Positions 56,053 to 64,000 are shown, counted from the first letter of the stretch. The stretch: 64,000 bases of DNA from Rhodobacter sp. (GCA_020250175.1 JADCEN010000016.1:57472-121471), one strand, 5' to 3'. The notes: generated by a model from the letters alone, not told the origin. Program-made: numbers and translations.

Positions 56053-57216
56053 TCAATAGGCCTTGCCGCGCGCCGACACCGGCCAGACCACCTCGACCTT
56101 GCCGCCCCGCACGCCCACATACCAGTCGTGCACGTTGCAGGTCGGGTCGCAGTGGCCCGGCACAAGCCGCAGCCTGTCATTGACCTTCAGCACCCCATCC
56201 GGGTCTTCGATCACGCCATGTTCGTCCGAGCATTTCACATATTTCACATCTGTCCGCCCGAAGATCACCGGCAGGCCGCTGTCCACCGATTGCACCTTCA
56301 GTCCCGCATCGCAGATCGCCTTGTCGGGCTTGGCATGGCTCATCACCGAAGTCAGCAAGAACAGGGCGTTTTCCCATTCGCCCTGATCAATACGGTGTCC
56401 GTCCTTATCCAGGATGCGGCCATAATCGGCGTCCATGAAGGCATAGGACCCGCACTGAAGCTCGTTGTAGACGCCTGATGCGCCCTCGAAATAATAGCTG
56501 CCCGTGCCGCCGCCGCCCACGATGTCGCAGGACAGCCCTGCCGCCTGCAGCCCGTCCACGGCGTCCTTCACCTGGGCCACGGCAAGGTCGATCTTGGCCT
56601 TGCGGTCCTCGTAGCGGTCCAGGTGCTGCATGGCCCCCTGATAGGCCTGAAGGCCGCTGAACCTCAGCCCCGGCGCGGCATCGATCGCCCTTGCAATGGC
56701 AATGACCTCTGGCGTGGTCTTCACACCGCAGCGCCCCGCGCCGCAGTCAATTTCGACCAGACACTCGATGGTGGTGCCATGCCGCAGGGCCGCCGCCGAC
56801 AGGTCGGCGACATTGGCAATGTCATCGACGCAGCAGATTGTCCGCGCGCCCAGCCTGGGCAGGCGCGCCAGCCGGTCGATCTTGGCCGGGTCACGCACCT
56901 GATTGCTGACCAGCACGTCGCGGATGCCGCCGCGGGCAAAAACCTCGGCCTCGCTGACCTTCTGGCAGCACACCCCGACCGAGCCGCCCAGCCGTTCCTG
57001 CAGCAGGGCCACGTCCACCGACTTGTGCATCTTGCCATGCACCCGGTGGCGCATCCCCATGGCCCTGGCTGCATCCCCCATCTTGCGGATGTTCCGCTCC
57101 AGCGCGTCAAGGTCCAGAAGAAGGCAGGGGGTCTGGATTTCGGCCTCGTCCATGCCGGGCAGGGCGGGAATATCATAGCCAACCTCAAGACCTTCGAATA
57201 TGGCGGGTTTGTTCAT
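56053..57216 (-). CDS. bhcC: beta-Hydroxyaspartate aldolase BhcC (D-threonine aldolase-like)
   Basis: Condenses glycine and glyoxylate to erythro-3-hydroxyaspartate. 387-residue fold-type III PLP enzyme of the D-threonine aldolase / D-serine dehydratase (DSD1) family. The PLP lysine is in MRHRVHGKMHKS, and the metal-binding C-terminal motif is GHCDPTCNVHDW. The surrounding bhcA, bhcB, bhcD and bhcR make the BhcC role much more likely than D-threonine or D-serine breakdown. GAGGGAGG precedes ATG 57216; bhcB ends 11 bp upstream. Confidence 0.9.
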   Translation of the reverse strand: MNKPAIFEGLEVGYDIPALPGMDEAEIQTPCLLLDLDALERNIRKMGDAARAMGMRHRVHGKMHKSVDVALLQERLGGSVGVCCQKVSEAEVFARGGIRDVLVSNQVRDPAKIDRLARLPRLGARTICCVDDIANVADLSAAALRHGTTIECLVEIDCGAGRCGVKTTPEVIAIARAIDAAPGLRFSGLQAYQGAMQHLDRYEDRKAKIDLAVAQVKDAVDGLQAAGLSCDIVGGGGTGSYYFEGASGVYNELQCGSYAFMDADYGRILDKDGHRIDQGEWENALFLLTSVMSHAKPDKAICDAGLKVQSVDSGLPVIFGRTDVKYVKCSDEHGVIEDPDGVLKVNDRLRLVPGHCDPTCNVHDWYVGVRGGKVEVVWPVSARGKAY

Positions 57217-57227
57217 CCATGCCTCCC

Positions 57228-58181
57228 TCAGCCCTGCATCCAGGGCAGTCTGTCCAGATCGACGTTGCCGCCGGTGATGATGACGCCCACGCGCCGGCCC
57301 CGGAACACCTCGGGGTTCTTCAGGATGGTGGCCAGCGGCACGGCACAGCTCGGTTCGATCACGATCTTCATCCGCGCCCAGGTCAGGCGCATCGCATCGA
57401 TGATCTCCTGTTCGGTGGCCGTAAGGATGTCGGTGACGCGGGACTTCACGAAATGCCAGGTCAGGTCTTTCAGCGGCACCTTCAGCCCGTCCGCCACTGT
57501 ATCAGGTGCATCGTCGGCAATGATATGCCCGGCGCGCAGGCTGCGCAGGGCGTCGTCCGCCTGTTCGGGTTCCGCCGCAAAGATCTGCACCTGGGGCGCG
57601 ATGGCCGACAGCGTCAGGCAGGTGCCGGAAATCATCCCGCCGCCGCCGATCGGGGCGATGACCTGATCCAGCCCCTCCACCTGCTCCATCAGTTCGCGCG
57701 CACAGGTCGCCTGCCCGGCAATCACACGCGGATCGTTGTAGGGATGGACAAAATCGGCACCGGTCTGCGCCTGCACCCGGGCAAAGACCTGTTCGCGCGA
57801 CGAGGTGGACGGCTCGCATTCCGTGATCGTGCCGCCATAGCCGCGCACCGCATCCTTCTTGGCCTGCGGCGCGGTGCGCGGCATCACGACGGCGCAAGGG
57901 ATGCCCCGGCGTCCGGCAGCATAGGACAGCGACAGCGCGTGGTTGCCGCTGGAATGGGTGGCCACGCCGCGCGCCGCAGCGGCATCCGGCAGGCCGAAGA
58001 CCGCATTCGACGCGCCCCGCACCTTGAACGCGCCCGCCTTCTGGAAATTCTCGCATTTGAAGAACAGCGTTGCGCCTGTCAGCCGGTCCAGAAAGCCGGA
58101 GGTCAGGACCGGGGTGCGGTGGATGTGGGGCGCGATCCGGGCATGGGCCGCAAGGACGTCATCATAGGTGGGGATCAGCAT
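57228..58181 (-). CDS. bhcB: beta-Hydroxyaspartate dehydratase BhcB
   Basis: Dehydrates 3-hydroxyaspartate to iminosuccinate. 317-residue fold-type II PLP enzyme related to serine racemase and threonine dehydratase. The PLP lysine is in KAGAFKVRGA, the substrate loop is SSGNHA, and the phosphate loop is GGGGMISG. ATG at 58181 lies 10 bp after bhcA. Threonine dehydratase is the alternative call by sequence alone; context decides. Confidence 0.9.
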   Translation of the reverse strand: MLIPTYDDVLAAHARIAPHIHRTPVLTSGFLDRLTGATLFFKCENFQKAGAFKVRGASNAVFGLPDAAAARGVATHSSGNHALSLSYAAGRRGIPCAVVMPRTAPQAKKDAVRGYGGTITECEPSTSSREQVFARVQAQTGADFVHPYNDPRVIAGQATCARELMEQVEGLDQVIAPIGGGGMISGTCLTLSAIAPQVQIFAAEPEQADDALRSLRAGHIIADDAPDTVADGLKVPLKDLTWHFVKSRVTDILTATEQEIIDAMRLTWARMKIVIEPSCAVPLATILKNPEVFRGRRVGVIITGGNVDLDRLPWMQG

Positions 58182-58191
58182 GATGGTCCCT

Positions 58192-59379
58192 TCACGCGGC
58201 GGCCTTCGCCGCCTCTGGCCCCTTGCGGTAGAACGCCTGCGCTGCGGCAACACCCGACCCCAGTTGCACCGGCCAGCCCAGATCGGCCATGCACATTTCT
58301 GCCGTGGCAAGGCCCGACAGCATCATCGGTTCGGTCAGCAGGCCCAGATGACCGATGCGGAACACCTTGCCCGCCACCTGTCCCAGACCCACGCCAAAGG
58401 CCATGCCATAGGCGTCGGCCGCATGCTTCACCAGATCCGTGCCGTTGCAGCCCTCGGGCAGGACCACGGCAGTGACTGTGTCTGAACAGAGGTCCGGTGT
58501 CACGGCACAGGGGCGCATGCCCCAGGCCGCAACCGCCCGGCGCACGCCCTCGGCAATACGGGCATGGCGGGCATAGACCTGGGCCAGACCCTCATCCTCC
58601 AGCAGCTCGACCGACCGCGCCAGACCGGCAATCAGCCCCACCGCCGGGGTATAGGGATAGCCCCCCGCGACCGTGCTGCGCAGCATGTCGCGGAAGTCGA
58701 AGAAGGCGCGCGGCAGGGTAGCCCTGTCCATCGCCGCCAGTGCCTTGGGCGAAACCCCCAGAATTGCCAGACCGGCGGGCAGCATGAACCCCTTCTGACT
58801 GCCCGCAATGGCGATATCGACGCCCCAGCCCGACATCTCGAAGGGCATTGAGGCAATGGAAGAGACCCCGTCCACGAAAAGAAGCGCCGGGTGGTCTGCG
58901 GCATCCAGCGCGCGGCGCAGACCGGCAATGTCGGATTTCACCCCGGTGGCGGTTTCGTTGTGGGTGGCCAGAACGGCACGTATCCTGCGACCGGTGTCGG
59001 CCCGCAGTGCCGCCTCAATCACAGCCAGGGGCGCGCCTTCGCCCCAGGGGGTTTCAATCACCTGAACGGTCAAACCGTGGCGCTGACACAGCTCGATCCA
59101 GCGCTGGCTGAACATGCCAAAGCGCGCGGCAAGAACCGTATCGCCCGGCGACAGGGTGTTGCTGACCGCCGCTTCCCAGCCGCCGGTGCCGGTCGAGGGC
59201 AGGATGATGACCTCGCCGTCCTCCATCTTCAGAACCCGCCGCACCCCGTCCACGGCGGGGCGGAACAGACGGGCAAAGGCCGGCGAGCGATGGTCCAGCG
59301 TCGGCATGTCGCAAGCCTTGCGGATTGCATCGGGAATATTGGTCGGGCCGGGAATGAAGACCGGGTTCTGCAGCGACAT
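58192..59379 (-). CDS. bhcA: Aspartate--glyoxylate aminotransferase BhcA
   Basis: Transfers the amino group of aspartate to glyoxylate, giving glycine and oxaloacetate. 395-residue fold-type I PLP enzyme of the serine/alanine-glyoxylate aminotransferase family: FIPGPTNIPDAIRKA, STGTGGWEAA, HNETATGV, FVDGVSS, and PLP lysine in GSQKGFMLP. The C-terminus LGSGVAAAQAFYR closely resembles Paracoccus BhcA as I remember it. It is the first gene of bhcABC(D), and AAAGG lies 10 nt before the start. Confidence 0.92.
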   Translation of the reverse strand: MSLQNPVFIPGPTNIPDAIRKACDMPTLDHRSPAFARLFRPAVDGVRRVLKMEDGEVIILPSTGTGGWEAAVSNTLSPGDTVLAARFGMFSQRWIELCQRHGLTVQVIETPWGEGAPLAVIEAALRADTGRRIRAVLATHNETATGVKSDIAGLRRALDAADHPALLFVDGVSSIASMPFEMSGWGVDIAIAGSQKGFMLPAGLAILGVSPKALAAMDRATLPRAFFDFRDMLRSTVAGGYPYTPAVGLIAGLARSVELLEDEGLAQVYARHARIAEGVRRAVAAWGMRPCAVTPDLCSDTVTAVVLPEGCNGTDLVKHAADAYGMAFGVGLGQVAGKVFRIGHLGLLTEPMMLSGLATAEMCMADLGWPVQLGSGVAAAQAFYRKGPEAAKAAA

Positions 59380-59434
59380 TGGACTGTGCCTTTCTTGGAC
59401 AGCGCAATCCTAAAGCTGCGCTCCGGGTGGCGCA

Positions 59435-59462
59435 ATTTTTTCGAACGATTTTTTCATTTCGA
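59435..59462 (-). promoter_or_regulatory. Candidate control region of bhcA
   Basis: AT-rich island 56-83 bp upstream of the bhcA start with ATTTTTTC repeated at 59435 and 59448 (13-bp step) and TTTCGA at 59439 and 59457. It stands out from the GC-rich surroundings and is a plausible promoter and BhcR site, but I know no published BhcR consensus to compare. Confidence 0.35.
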
Positions 59463-59549
59463 GATTATTCCTGATAAGCTCGTGGAATCAAGGGGGGACA
59501 ATTTTTCACCCCCACAAGGGCCGCGAGGCCGGACAGCAGGGGACTCGCC

Positions 59550-59677
59550 TTTGAATGTGTCAGGCCGCCCCCGGATTCTTTCGAAGGAAATTCTGGTGAC
59601 GATATCGCCCGGAGCCTGTGTTCTGTTCCCAAGATGGTCCTGTGACCGCCGGAAAGAAATCCAGATGCGACAGCCCT
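59550..59677 (+). repeat. Direct repeat R3 (128 bp), bhcA-side copy
   Basis: Matches R4 (60429-60556) over 128 bp without gaps, about 12 differences. Shares spaced blocks with R1/R2 read in the opposite orientation: TTTGAA-N2-TGTCAGGCCG, TCTGGTGA, and GAAATCC followed by GCGA and GCCC. Confidence 0.8.
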
Positions 59678-59723
59678 GCGCGGCGGAAGGTGGTGCCTTG
59701 CGTTGCCCTTACCCACCGCCCCC

Positions 59724-60404
59724 ATGGCAAAGGCCATCGCCTTTGCCACGCCGCCACGCTGCCACCCCGTGCAGCGGGGGCCAAAGCCCCCGGCCAGCGC
59801 CCGACCCGCCCACGGGCCGGGCGCTTCTCGCCCGCCGGGCCAGGCGCTGGCCTGCGTTGTTCCCGGACCTGCCGGTCTGCGGGGGACCATCCCGCGCGGG
59901 CGGGGAAACGAGGTGCGTTTCCTGTTCCCGCCCGCACTGACGAAAGCAGTTTCACCGCTTCAATGGCAGGGGCCATCGCCCCTGCCACAGCGCCACGCTG
60001 CCCTTTGCCAGCCGGGGGCCAAAGCCCCCGGCCAGCGCCCGACCCGCCCACGGCGGGCGCTTCTCGCCCGCCTGGCCGGGCGCTGGCCAGCGTTGTTCCC
60101 GGACCTGCCGATCTGCGGGGCACCGTCCCGCACAGGCGGGGGAAACGCAGTGCGTTTCCTCTTCCCGCCCGGAGCCAGGGCGACGGCCGTGCGCCGAGCC
60201 TGTCCCCCGCCCCTATGGCAAGGGCCATCGCCCTTGCCACAGCGCTACGGTGACACCCCTCCAGCCGGGGGCCACAGCCCCCGGCGGGCGCTTTGCACCC
60301 GCCGGGTCGGGCGCTGGCCTTCGGTGCGCAGGGCGGGATGGACTTTGCTGCACCGTCCCGCAGTGGCGGGGGAAACGCGGAGCGTTTCCTGTTCCCGCCC
60401 GCAG
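59724..60404. repeat. Three tandem copies of a 190-240 bp multi-hairpin unit
   Basis: Units begin at 59724, 59963 and 60215 (steps of 239 and 252 bp). Each has, in order: (a) GGCAAAGG-CCATCG-CCTTTGCC, GGCAGGGG-CCATCG-CCCCTGCC, or GGCAAGGG-CCATCG-CCCTTGCC; (b) a GGGGGC-CAAA-GCCCCC hairpin (CACA loop in unit 3); (c) long arms GGCCAGCGCC / GGCGCTGGCC around an inner GGGCG/CGCCC hairpin, shortened in unit 3; (d) GGAAACG / CGTTTCC inside GGCGGG / CCCGCC. Stem (a) changes on both sides together while the loop stays fixed. No gene is supported inside. Confidence 0.85.
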
Positions 60405-60428
60405 AGGGGGCGGAACAGGGGAGCAGCA

Positions 60429-60556
60429 TTTGAATGTGTCAGGCCGCCCCCGGCTTCTTTCGAAGGAAATTCTGGTGACGATGTCGCCCCGAGCCTGTCT
60501 TCTGTTTAGAAGATGGTCCTGTGACCACCGAACAGAAATCCAAATGCGATAGCCCT
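60429..60556 (+). repeat. Direct repeat R4 (128 bp), bhcR-side copy
   Basis: Second copy of R3, ending 24 bp before the bhcR start, in the same orientation as bhcR. It therefore lies in the bhcR leader. Confidence 0.8.
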
Positions 60557-60580
60557 GGGCCGGACAGAAAAGGACCTAAG

Positions 60581-61393
60581 ATGGCTGACCCCCGCCCCCG
60601 AGGACGACCGAAATCCTTCACTGACCGAAGCGACCAGAACCGCGTCCAGTCGGTGGGCCGGGCCATGGCGCTGCTGCGGCGTCTTTCCGACAGCCCCGGG
60701 ATGACCCTGTCCGAACTGGTGGCGGCCACCGGCGAATCGGCGGCCACCGTCTATCGGGTGCTGGTCACGCTGCAGGAACATGACATCGTGGAAACCGAAG
60801 ACCCGGGGCAGCTGTGGCATGTGGGCGGCGGGGCGTTCCGCATCGGTTCGGCCTTTCTGCGGCGCACCAAGGTTGTCGAGCGCGCTCGTCAGCCGATGGA
60901 CCGGCTGATGCGCGACACCGGCGAAACCGCCAACCTTGGGATCGAGAACCGCGACGAGGTGATGTTCCTGGCCCAGGTTGAAACGCATGAGGCGATCCGC
61001 GCCTTCTTTGCGCCGGGCACGAAATCGCCCATGCATGTCTCTGGCATCGGCAAGGCGCTGCTGGCCTGGTATCCGGCGGACCGGGTGCGGCAGATCGTGC
61101 AGCGCCGGGGCTTGCCCGGTTTCACCACATTCTCGATCACCTCGGAGGTCGGCCTGGAGCGGGACCTGGCCCGGACCCGCGACCGGGGCTTTGCCATCGA
61201 CGATCAGGAACGTGCCGAAGGCATGCGCTGCGTCGCCGCCCCCATCTTCAACGCCTTTGCCGAACCGGTGGCGGGCCTGTCCGTCTCTGGCCCGGCCTTT
61301 CGCTTGCCCCTGTCGGCAACAGACCGCATCGGCGCGCTGGTCTGCCGCGCCGCAGATCAGGTGACGCAGGCAACCGGGGGCGTGCGGCCTTGA
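60581..61393 (+). CDS. bhcR: IclR-family regulator BhcR
   Basis: 270-residue regulator with an N-terminal winged helix (MTLSELVAATGESAATVYRVLVTLQEHD) and a C-terminal IclR effector domain (ANLGIENRDEVMFL, GIGKALLAWYP, GMRCVAAPIFN). BhcR of Paracoccus senses glyoxylate and controls bhcABCD. ATG at 60581 (MADPRPRGRPKSF) has AAAAGGACC upstream. It is divergent from bhcA, but the repeat array pushes the two starts 1.2 kb apart, so a shared short operator region no longer exists. Confidence 0.88.
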   Translation: MADPRPRGRPKSFTDRSDQNRVQSVGRAMALLRRLSDSPGMTLSELVAATGESAATVYRVLVTLQEHDIVETEDPGQLWHVGGGAFRIGSAFLRRTKVVERARQPMDRLMRDTGETANLGIENRDEVMFLAQVETHEAIRAFFAPGTKSPMHVSGIGKALLAWYPADRVRQIVQRRGLPGFTTFSITSEVGLERDLARTRDRGFAIDDQERAEGMRCVAAPIFNAFAEPVAGLSVSGPAFRLPLSATDRIGALVCRAADQVTQATGGVRP

Positions 61394-61823
61394 CGGCCCC
61401 CTGCGCCACGCGGCCCGGCCCGCAGCCAGGCCGCCGCCCCGGAATGTCCTGCAGAGCCGCGCCTGCGGATCGGTGCCGACGCCAGGGATGGCGCTGGTCC
61501 GCTTCCCGCCCCGCAAACCGGCCCCGGTGCCAAATTGTCCGACCTTGCAGCGCAACCCTTCCCGCCGCCGGTAACCTCGCCTGACCGTTTGGCAGATGTC
61601 ACGGCTTTCTCTGCCCTCCCATGCCAAATCCGCAGGCAACCCGGGCGGCCGGCTGGCATTGCGCGGGCCTGCCAGGCTTTCTGTCACACCTTTGGGACAG
61701 GTCCCGCCTGCGCCGGGCGCGGTCCCTGCCCCGCGCGCGGGGCCTTTGTGATGTCGAACTGACCTGATGACCTTGACCGCAGTGCCCCGGCCGGCCCAGA
61801 TAACGGCAAAGGAAAGGATCAGG
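61394..61823. other. Intergenic, no recognisable gene
   Basis: 430 bp between bhcR and the GFA gene. Very GC-rich in the first half, with short overlapping open frames only. I saw no repeat-family member here. Confidence 0.35.
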
Positions 61824-62210
61824 ATGACACCCCCTATCGACGGGCGCTGTCTGTGCGGTCGCATCGCCTATCGCGCCATCGCCGCCCCCCTGTGGCAGAT
61901 GCATTGCCATTGCGAAAGCTGCCGGCGCGCCACGGCGTCCGGTTTCACCTCGTTCTTTGCGATTGCGGATGGGGCGTGGCACTGGACGGCAGAGGAACCG
62001 GCGCTGTTCCGGTCTTCGCCCGGGGTCGAGCGGCGCTTTTGCGGCACCTGCGGCACCCAGATGGCCTATCGCAGCGCAGCAGCACCCGCCGAGATGCATT
62101 TCTACGCCGCCACGCTGGACGATCCCGCCCGCTATCGTCCCACCGCCCATGACCACGGCGCAGAACGCCTGCCCTGGGTGGTTCTGTGCGATGGGCTGGC
62201 GCAGATATGA
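61824..62210 (+). CDS. GFA/CENP-V family zinc protein
   Basis: 128-residue protein of the glutathione-dependent formaldehyde-activating (GFA) fold. Zinc ligands are visible in GRCLCGRIAYR, MHCHCESCRRATASGF and RRFCGTCGTQM. ATG at 61824 has GGAAAGGATCAGG upstream. Most members have no known substrate, and involvement in formaldehyde metabolism should not be assumed. Confidence 0.87.
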   Translation: MTPPIDGRCLCGRIAYRAIAAPLWQMHCHCESCRRATASGFTSFFAIADGAWHWTAEEPALFRSSPGVERRFCGTCGTQMAYRSAAAPAEMHFYAATLDDPARYRPTAHDHGAERLPWVVLCDGLAQI

Positions 62211-62272
62211 CGCGGGCCTGCCCCCCCCGGCGTAGCGCGACAGGTTCCACCCGACATGCATGAAAGCCCCTG

Positions 62273-62833
62273 ATGACCGACCTTACCCTGCTTGGAATAC
62301 CGGGTGCCCTGCGGGCCGCATCCACCAACCGCCTGCTTCTGGCCGAGGCGCGGCGCAGCTTTGGCCCGGCGTTGATGACCGAAGCCAGCCTGCGCCTGCC
62401 GCTGTACGACGGCGACCTTGAAGAGGCGCAAGGCATACCGCCAGAGGTGCAGCTGCTGGCCGACCAGATCCGGGCAGCGGACGCGATTGTGATTGCAACG
62501 CCGGAATACAACAAATCCCTGCCCGGCGTGCTGAAGAACGCCTTGGACTGGGTCAGCCGCACCAAGGGCGGTCCGTGGCGGGATAAACCCGTGGCGATCA
62601 TGTCCGCCGCCGACGGGCGCGGCGGCGGCGACCGGTCTCAGTTCGCGCTGCGGCTGGCACTGGTGCCGTTCCGCGCCCGCGTGCTGCCGGGACCGGAAGT
62701 GATGGTGGCAGAGGCATCGAACGCCTTCGGCCCGGATGGCAGGCTGAAGGATGAGCGGTATGTCAGGGCGCTGACCGAGTTGATGGCGTTACTGCGGGCA
62801 GAGGCGGGGCGAAATGGCCTGGCCGGAAACTGA
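62273..62833 (+). CDS. NADPH-dependent FMN reductase family protein
   Basis: 186-residue flavodoxin-like protein. The FMN-binding start LLGIPGALRAASTNRLLL and the family motif ATPEYNKSLPGVLKNALDWVSR place it with ChrR/azoreductase-like quinone or chromate reductases. The physiological substrate is unknown. Confidence 0.88.
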   Translation: MTDLTLLGIPGALRAASTNRLLLAEARRSFGPALMTEASLRLPLYDGDLEEAQGIPPEVQLLADQIRAADAIVIATPEYNKSLPGVLKNALDWVSRTKGGPWRDKPVAIMSAADGRGGGDRSQFALRLALVPFRARVLPGPEVMVAEASNAFGPDGRLKDERYVRALTELMALLRAEAGRNGLAGN

Positions 62834-62886
62834 AACGGGACGTCATGCTGACCGACAGAGCATTTGAGTCCGAAGGGGAGTCCCGA

Positions 62887-63444
62887 ATGAGTCCCAAAAC
62901 AGGCCAGGTTTCCCTCAGAGCCCCTGTTCCCGCTGATGCAGAGGCGCGTGCGGCACTTGGCATTTCCGCCGCGATCAATCGCATGTACGGGTTTGTTTCT
63001 GAAATCCCGGATATCATGACCGGCGACCACGCGGAACGCTGGTTTGAAAAGACTGTGAACCACCCGAACGCCTGGGTCATCGAAGAAGACGGCAAGCTGG
63101 TTGGGGGAGTCGGGTTAAACAACCTTGACAAGGTCGACCGCCGCGCAAGACTGGCCATCGGGCTGTTCAACGAACGCCATCTTGGCAGGGGGATAGGACG
63201 CCAAGCGATAGACCTGGTGTTGCAGCAGGCTTTTGGTCCCTTGGGCCTGCATCGGGTCGATCTGCGGGTCCTGTCCTTCAACATCCGTGCAATCCGGTGC
63301 TATGAAGCCTGCGGCTTCAGGCTTGAAGGGATCGAACGGGAGTCTGCGCTGGTTGGCGGTGACTGGCATGATGACTGGATCATGGCTATTTTGGAGCAGG
63401 ATTTCCGGGCCCGCACTGCCGCGAGACAGGCAGGGCGCAGTTAA
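62887..63444 (+). CDS. GNAT N-acetyltransferase (RimJ/RimL-like)
   Basis: 185-residue GNAT protein with the acetyl-CoA loop region NERHLGRGIGRQAIDLVLQQAF and the C-terminal HRVDLRVLSFNIRAIRCYEACGF (R-x2-x-Y-E-x-x-G-F). GAAGGGGAG precedes ATG 62887. Substrate unknown. Confidence 0.82.
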   Translation: MSPKTGQVSLRAPVPADAEARAALGISAAINRMYGFVSEIPDIMTGDHAERWFEKTVNHPNAWVIEEDGKLVGGVGLNNLDKVDRRARLAIGLFNERHLGRGIGRQAIDLVLQQAFGPLGLHRVDLRVLSFNIRAIRCYEACGFRLEGIERESALVGGDWHDDWIMAILEQDFRARTAARQAGRS

Positions 63445-63484
63445 ACCGGTCGGCAGCCTCTTCACGCTGCAAGAAAGAACAAAG

Positions 63485-63937
63485 ATGCCTGATGCCATCA
63501 AGCGCTTGTCCCGGAACGAAATGGATCGTGCCGCAGTTGTCATGCGCACAGCATCCAACGATCGGCTTCCATGGCTGGCGGACATCCATACGCCGGAAGA
63601 AGATCGCGCATTCTTCCGGGACAATGTCTGGTCAAGGTGCGAGGTGTGGGGGGCGTTTAACGACGAGATGATCGGCTTCATTGCCTTTGCCTGGGAATGG
63701 ATTGATCACTTGTATGTCTTGCCTGAAAGTCAGCGTCAGGGCATGGGGCGCGCACTTCTTGAAGTGGCAAAGACAGCCCGGACCTGCCTGCAACTCTGGA
63801 CCTTTCAAAAGAACCTTCCGGCACGGGCATTCCATGAGAAGACCGGTTTTCTGGCAGTAATACCAACGGCCCCCTCGCCTGACTCGTATGCCGGTGGCCC
63901 TGGCGCGTTTGTGTTATTGGATTTCCTTAGCTCTTGA
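63485..63937 (+). CDS. GNAT N-acetyltransferase
   Basis: 150-residue GNAT protein. The HLYVLPESQRQGMGRALLEVAK block is the acetyl-CoA-binding motif A, and RAFHEKTGFL is motif B. GAACAAAG precedes ATG 63485. It follows the other GNAT gene by 40 bp; they are different subtypes, not a recent duplication. Confidence 0.8.
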   Translation: MPDAIKRLSRNEMDRAAVVMRTASNDRLPWLADIHTPEEDRAFFRDNVWSRCEVWGAFNDEMIGFIAFAWEWIDHLYVLPESQRQGMGRALLEVAKTARTCLQLWTFQKNLPARAFHEKTGFLAVIPTAPSPDSYAGGPGAFVLLDFLSS

Positions 63938-63975
63938 AGTCTGACTCACTGGAACCTCAGCATAGGGAGGTTGCC

Positions 63976-64000
63976 ATGGCAGGGATCGCGGTTACGCGGA
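63976..64000 (+). CDS. Start of a further gene, cut by the window edge
   Basis: AGGGAGG lies 5 nt before ATG 63976, and the frame (MAGIAVTR) is open to the edge. Too short to identify. Confidence 0.4.

Noticed and set aside
57228..58181. BhcB read as threonine dehydratase or serine racemase
   Set aside because: Sequence alone would allow it, but its place between bhcA and bhcC with bhcR and bhcD nearby fits the beta-hydroxyaspartate cycle much better.
59724..60404. Tandem units considered as a CRISPR array
   Set aside because: The units are about 240 bp with several internal hairpins and conserved throughout; there are no short repeats with unique spacers and no cas genes.
59560..60509. Long open frames on both strands (268 and 289 codons) through the repeat array
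   Set aside because: They exist only because GC-rich palindromic repeats lack stop codons. The translations are Arg/Pro/Ala/Gly-rich tandem repeats in both directions with no ribosome-binding site or domain.

Overview
The window is a stretch of alphaproteobacterial chromosome. High GC, the motB-flgE-flgK-flgL-flgI order with a CtrA-type box, the uvrC-pgsA-moaD-moaE order, an SqrR-type sulfide regulator and a beta-hydroxyaspartate cycle (bhc) cluster all point to the Rhodobacteraceae (Paracoccus/Rhodobacter relatives). The genus cannot be fixed from this sequence alone.

Layout. 1-4.9 kb: end of an SDR gene, uvrC, a DMT transporter, pgsA-moaD-moaE. 4.9-23.1 kb: ilvD, a DUF2721 protein, accD-folC, a pbpC/alpha-2-macroglobulin pair, a hybrid histidine kinase, and a yggT-recQ-yaaA run. 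23.2-31.9 kb: an MFS carrier, mepA, a phytase-like secreted protein, a VUT-family carrier, a short unannotated transcription unit whose ribosome-binding region complements the 16S rRNA 3' end over 17 nt, arfB, an aminotransferase/kinase pair, pncA-pncB. 32-42.6 kb: trhO, a cupin, five flagellar genes, tRNA-Lys, dapF-mtaB, tRNA-Arg.

42.9-49.0 kb is a tightly overlapping operon: sulfide:quinone oxidoreductase, a DUF2892 membrane protein, an HlyD adaptor, an RND permease and an ArsR repressor with the two cysteines of the persulfide sensor SqrR. It looks like a sulfide/persulfide-responsive detoxification and efflux unit with an AT-rich operator-like site in front. hemC and divergent hemE follow.

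52.0-61.4 kb holds the beta-hydroxyaspartate cycle, bhcA-bhcB-bhcC-bhcD on the minus strand and bhcR on the plus strand. This pathway turns two glyoxylate into a C4 acid (oxaloacetate/aspartate level). The cluster is interrupted twice. Between bhcC and bhcD lies an AT-richer 1.7-kb cassette between two 139-bp direct repeats (about 96% identical), carrying a secreted TPM-DUF4344 metallopeptidase-like fusion, a truncated oxygenase-like gene and a small acidic ORF. Between bhcA and bhcR lies a triple tandem array of multi-hairpin units with compensatory stem changes, itself between two 128-bp direct repeats. The two repeat pairs appear distantly related to each other. These two insertions, with the 27.1-kb short transcript, are the least explained parts of the window.

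61.8-64.0 kb: a GFA-family protein, an NADPH-dependent FMN reductase, two GNAT acetyltransferases and the start of another gene. All calls are by reading motifs and context; no database search was possible.
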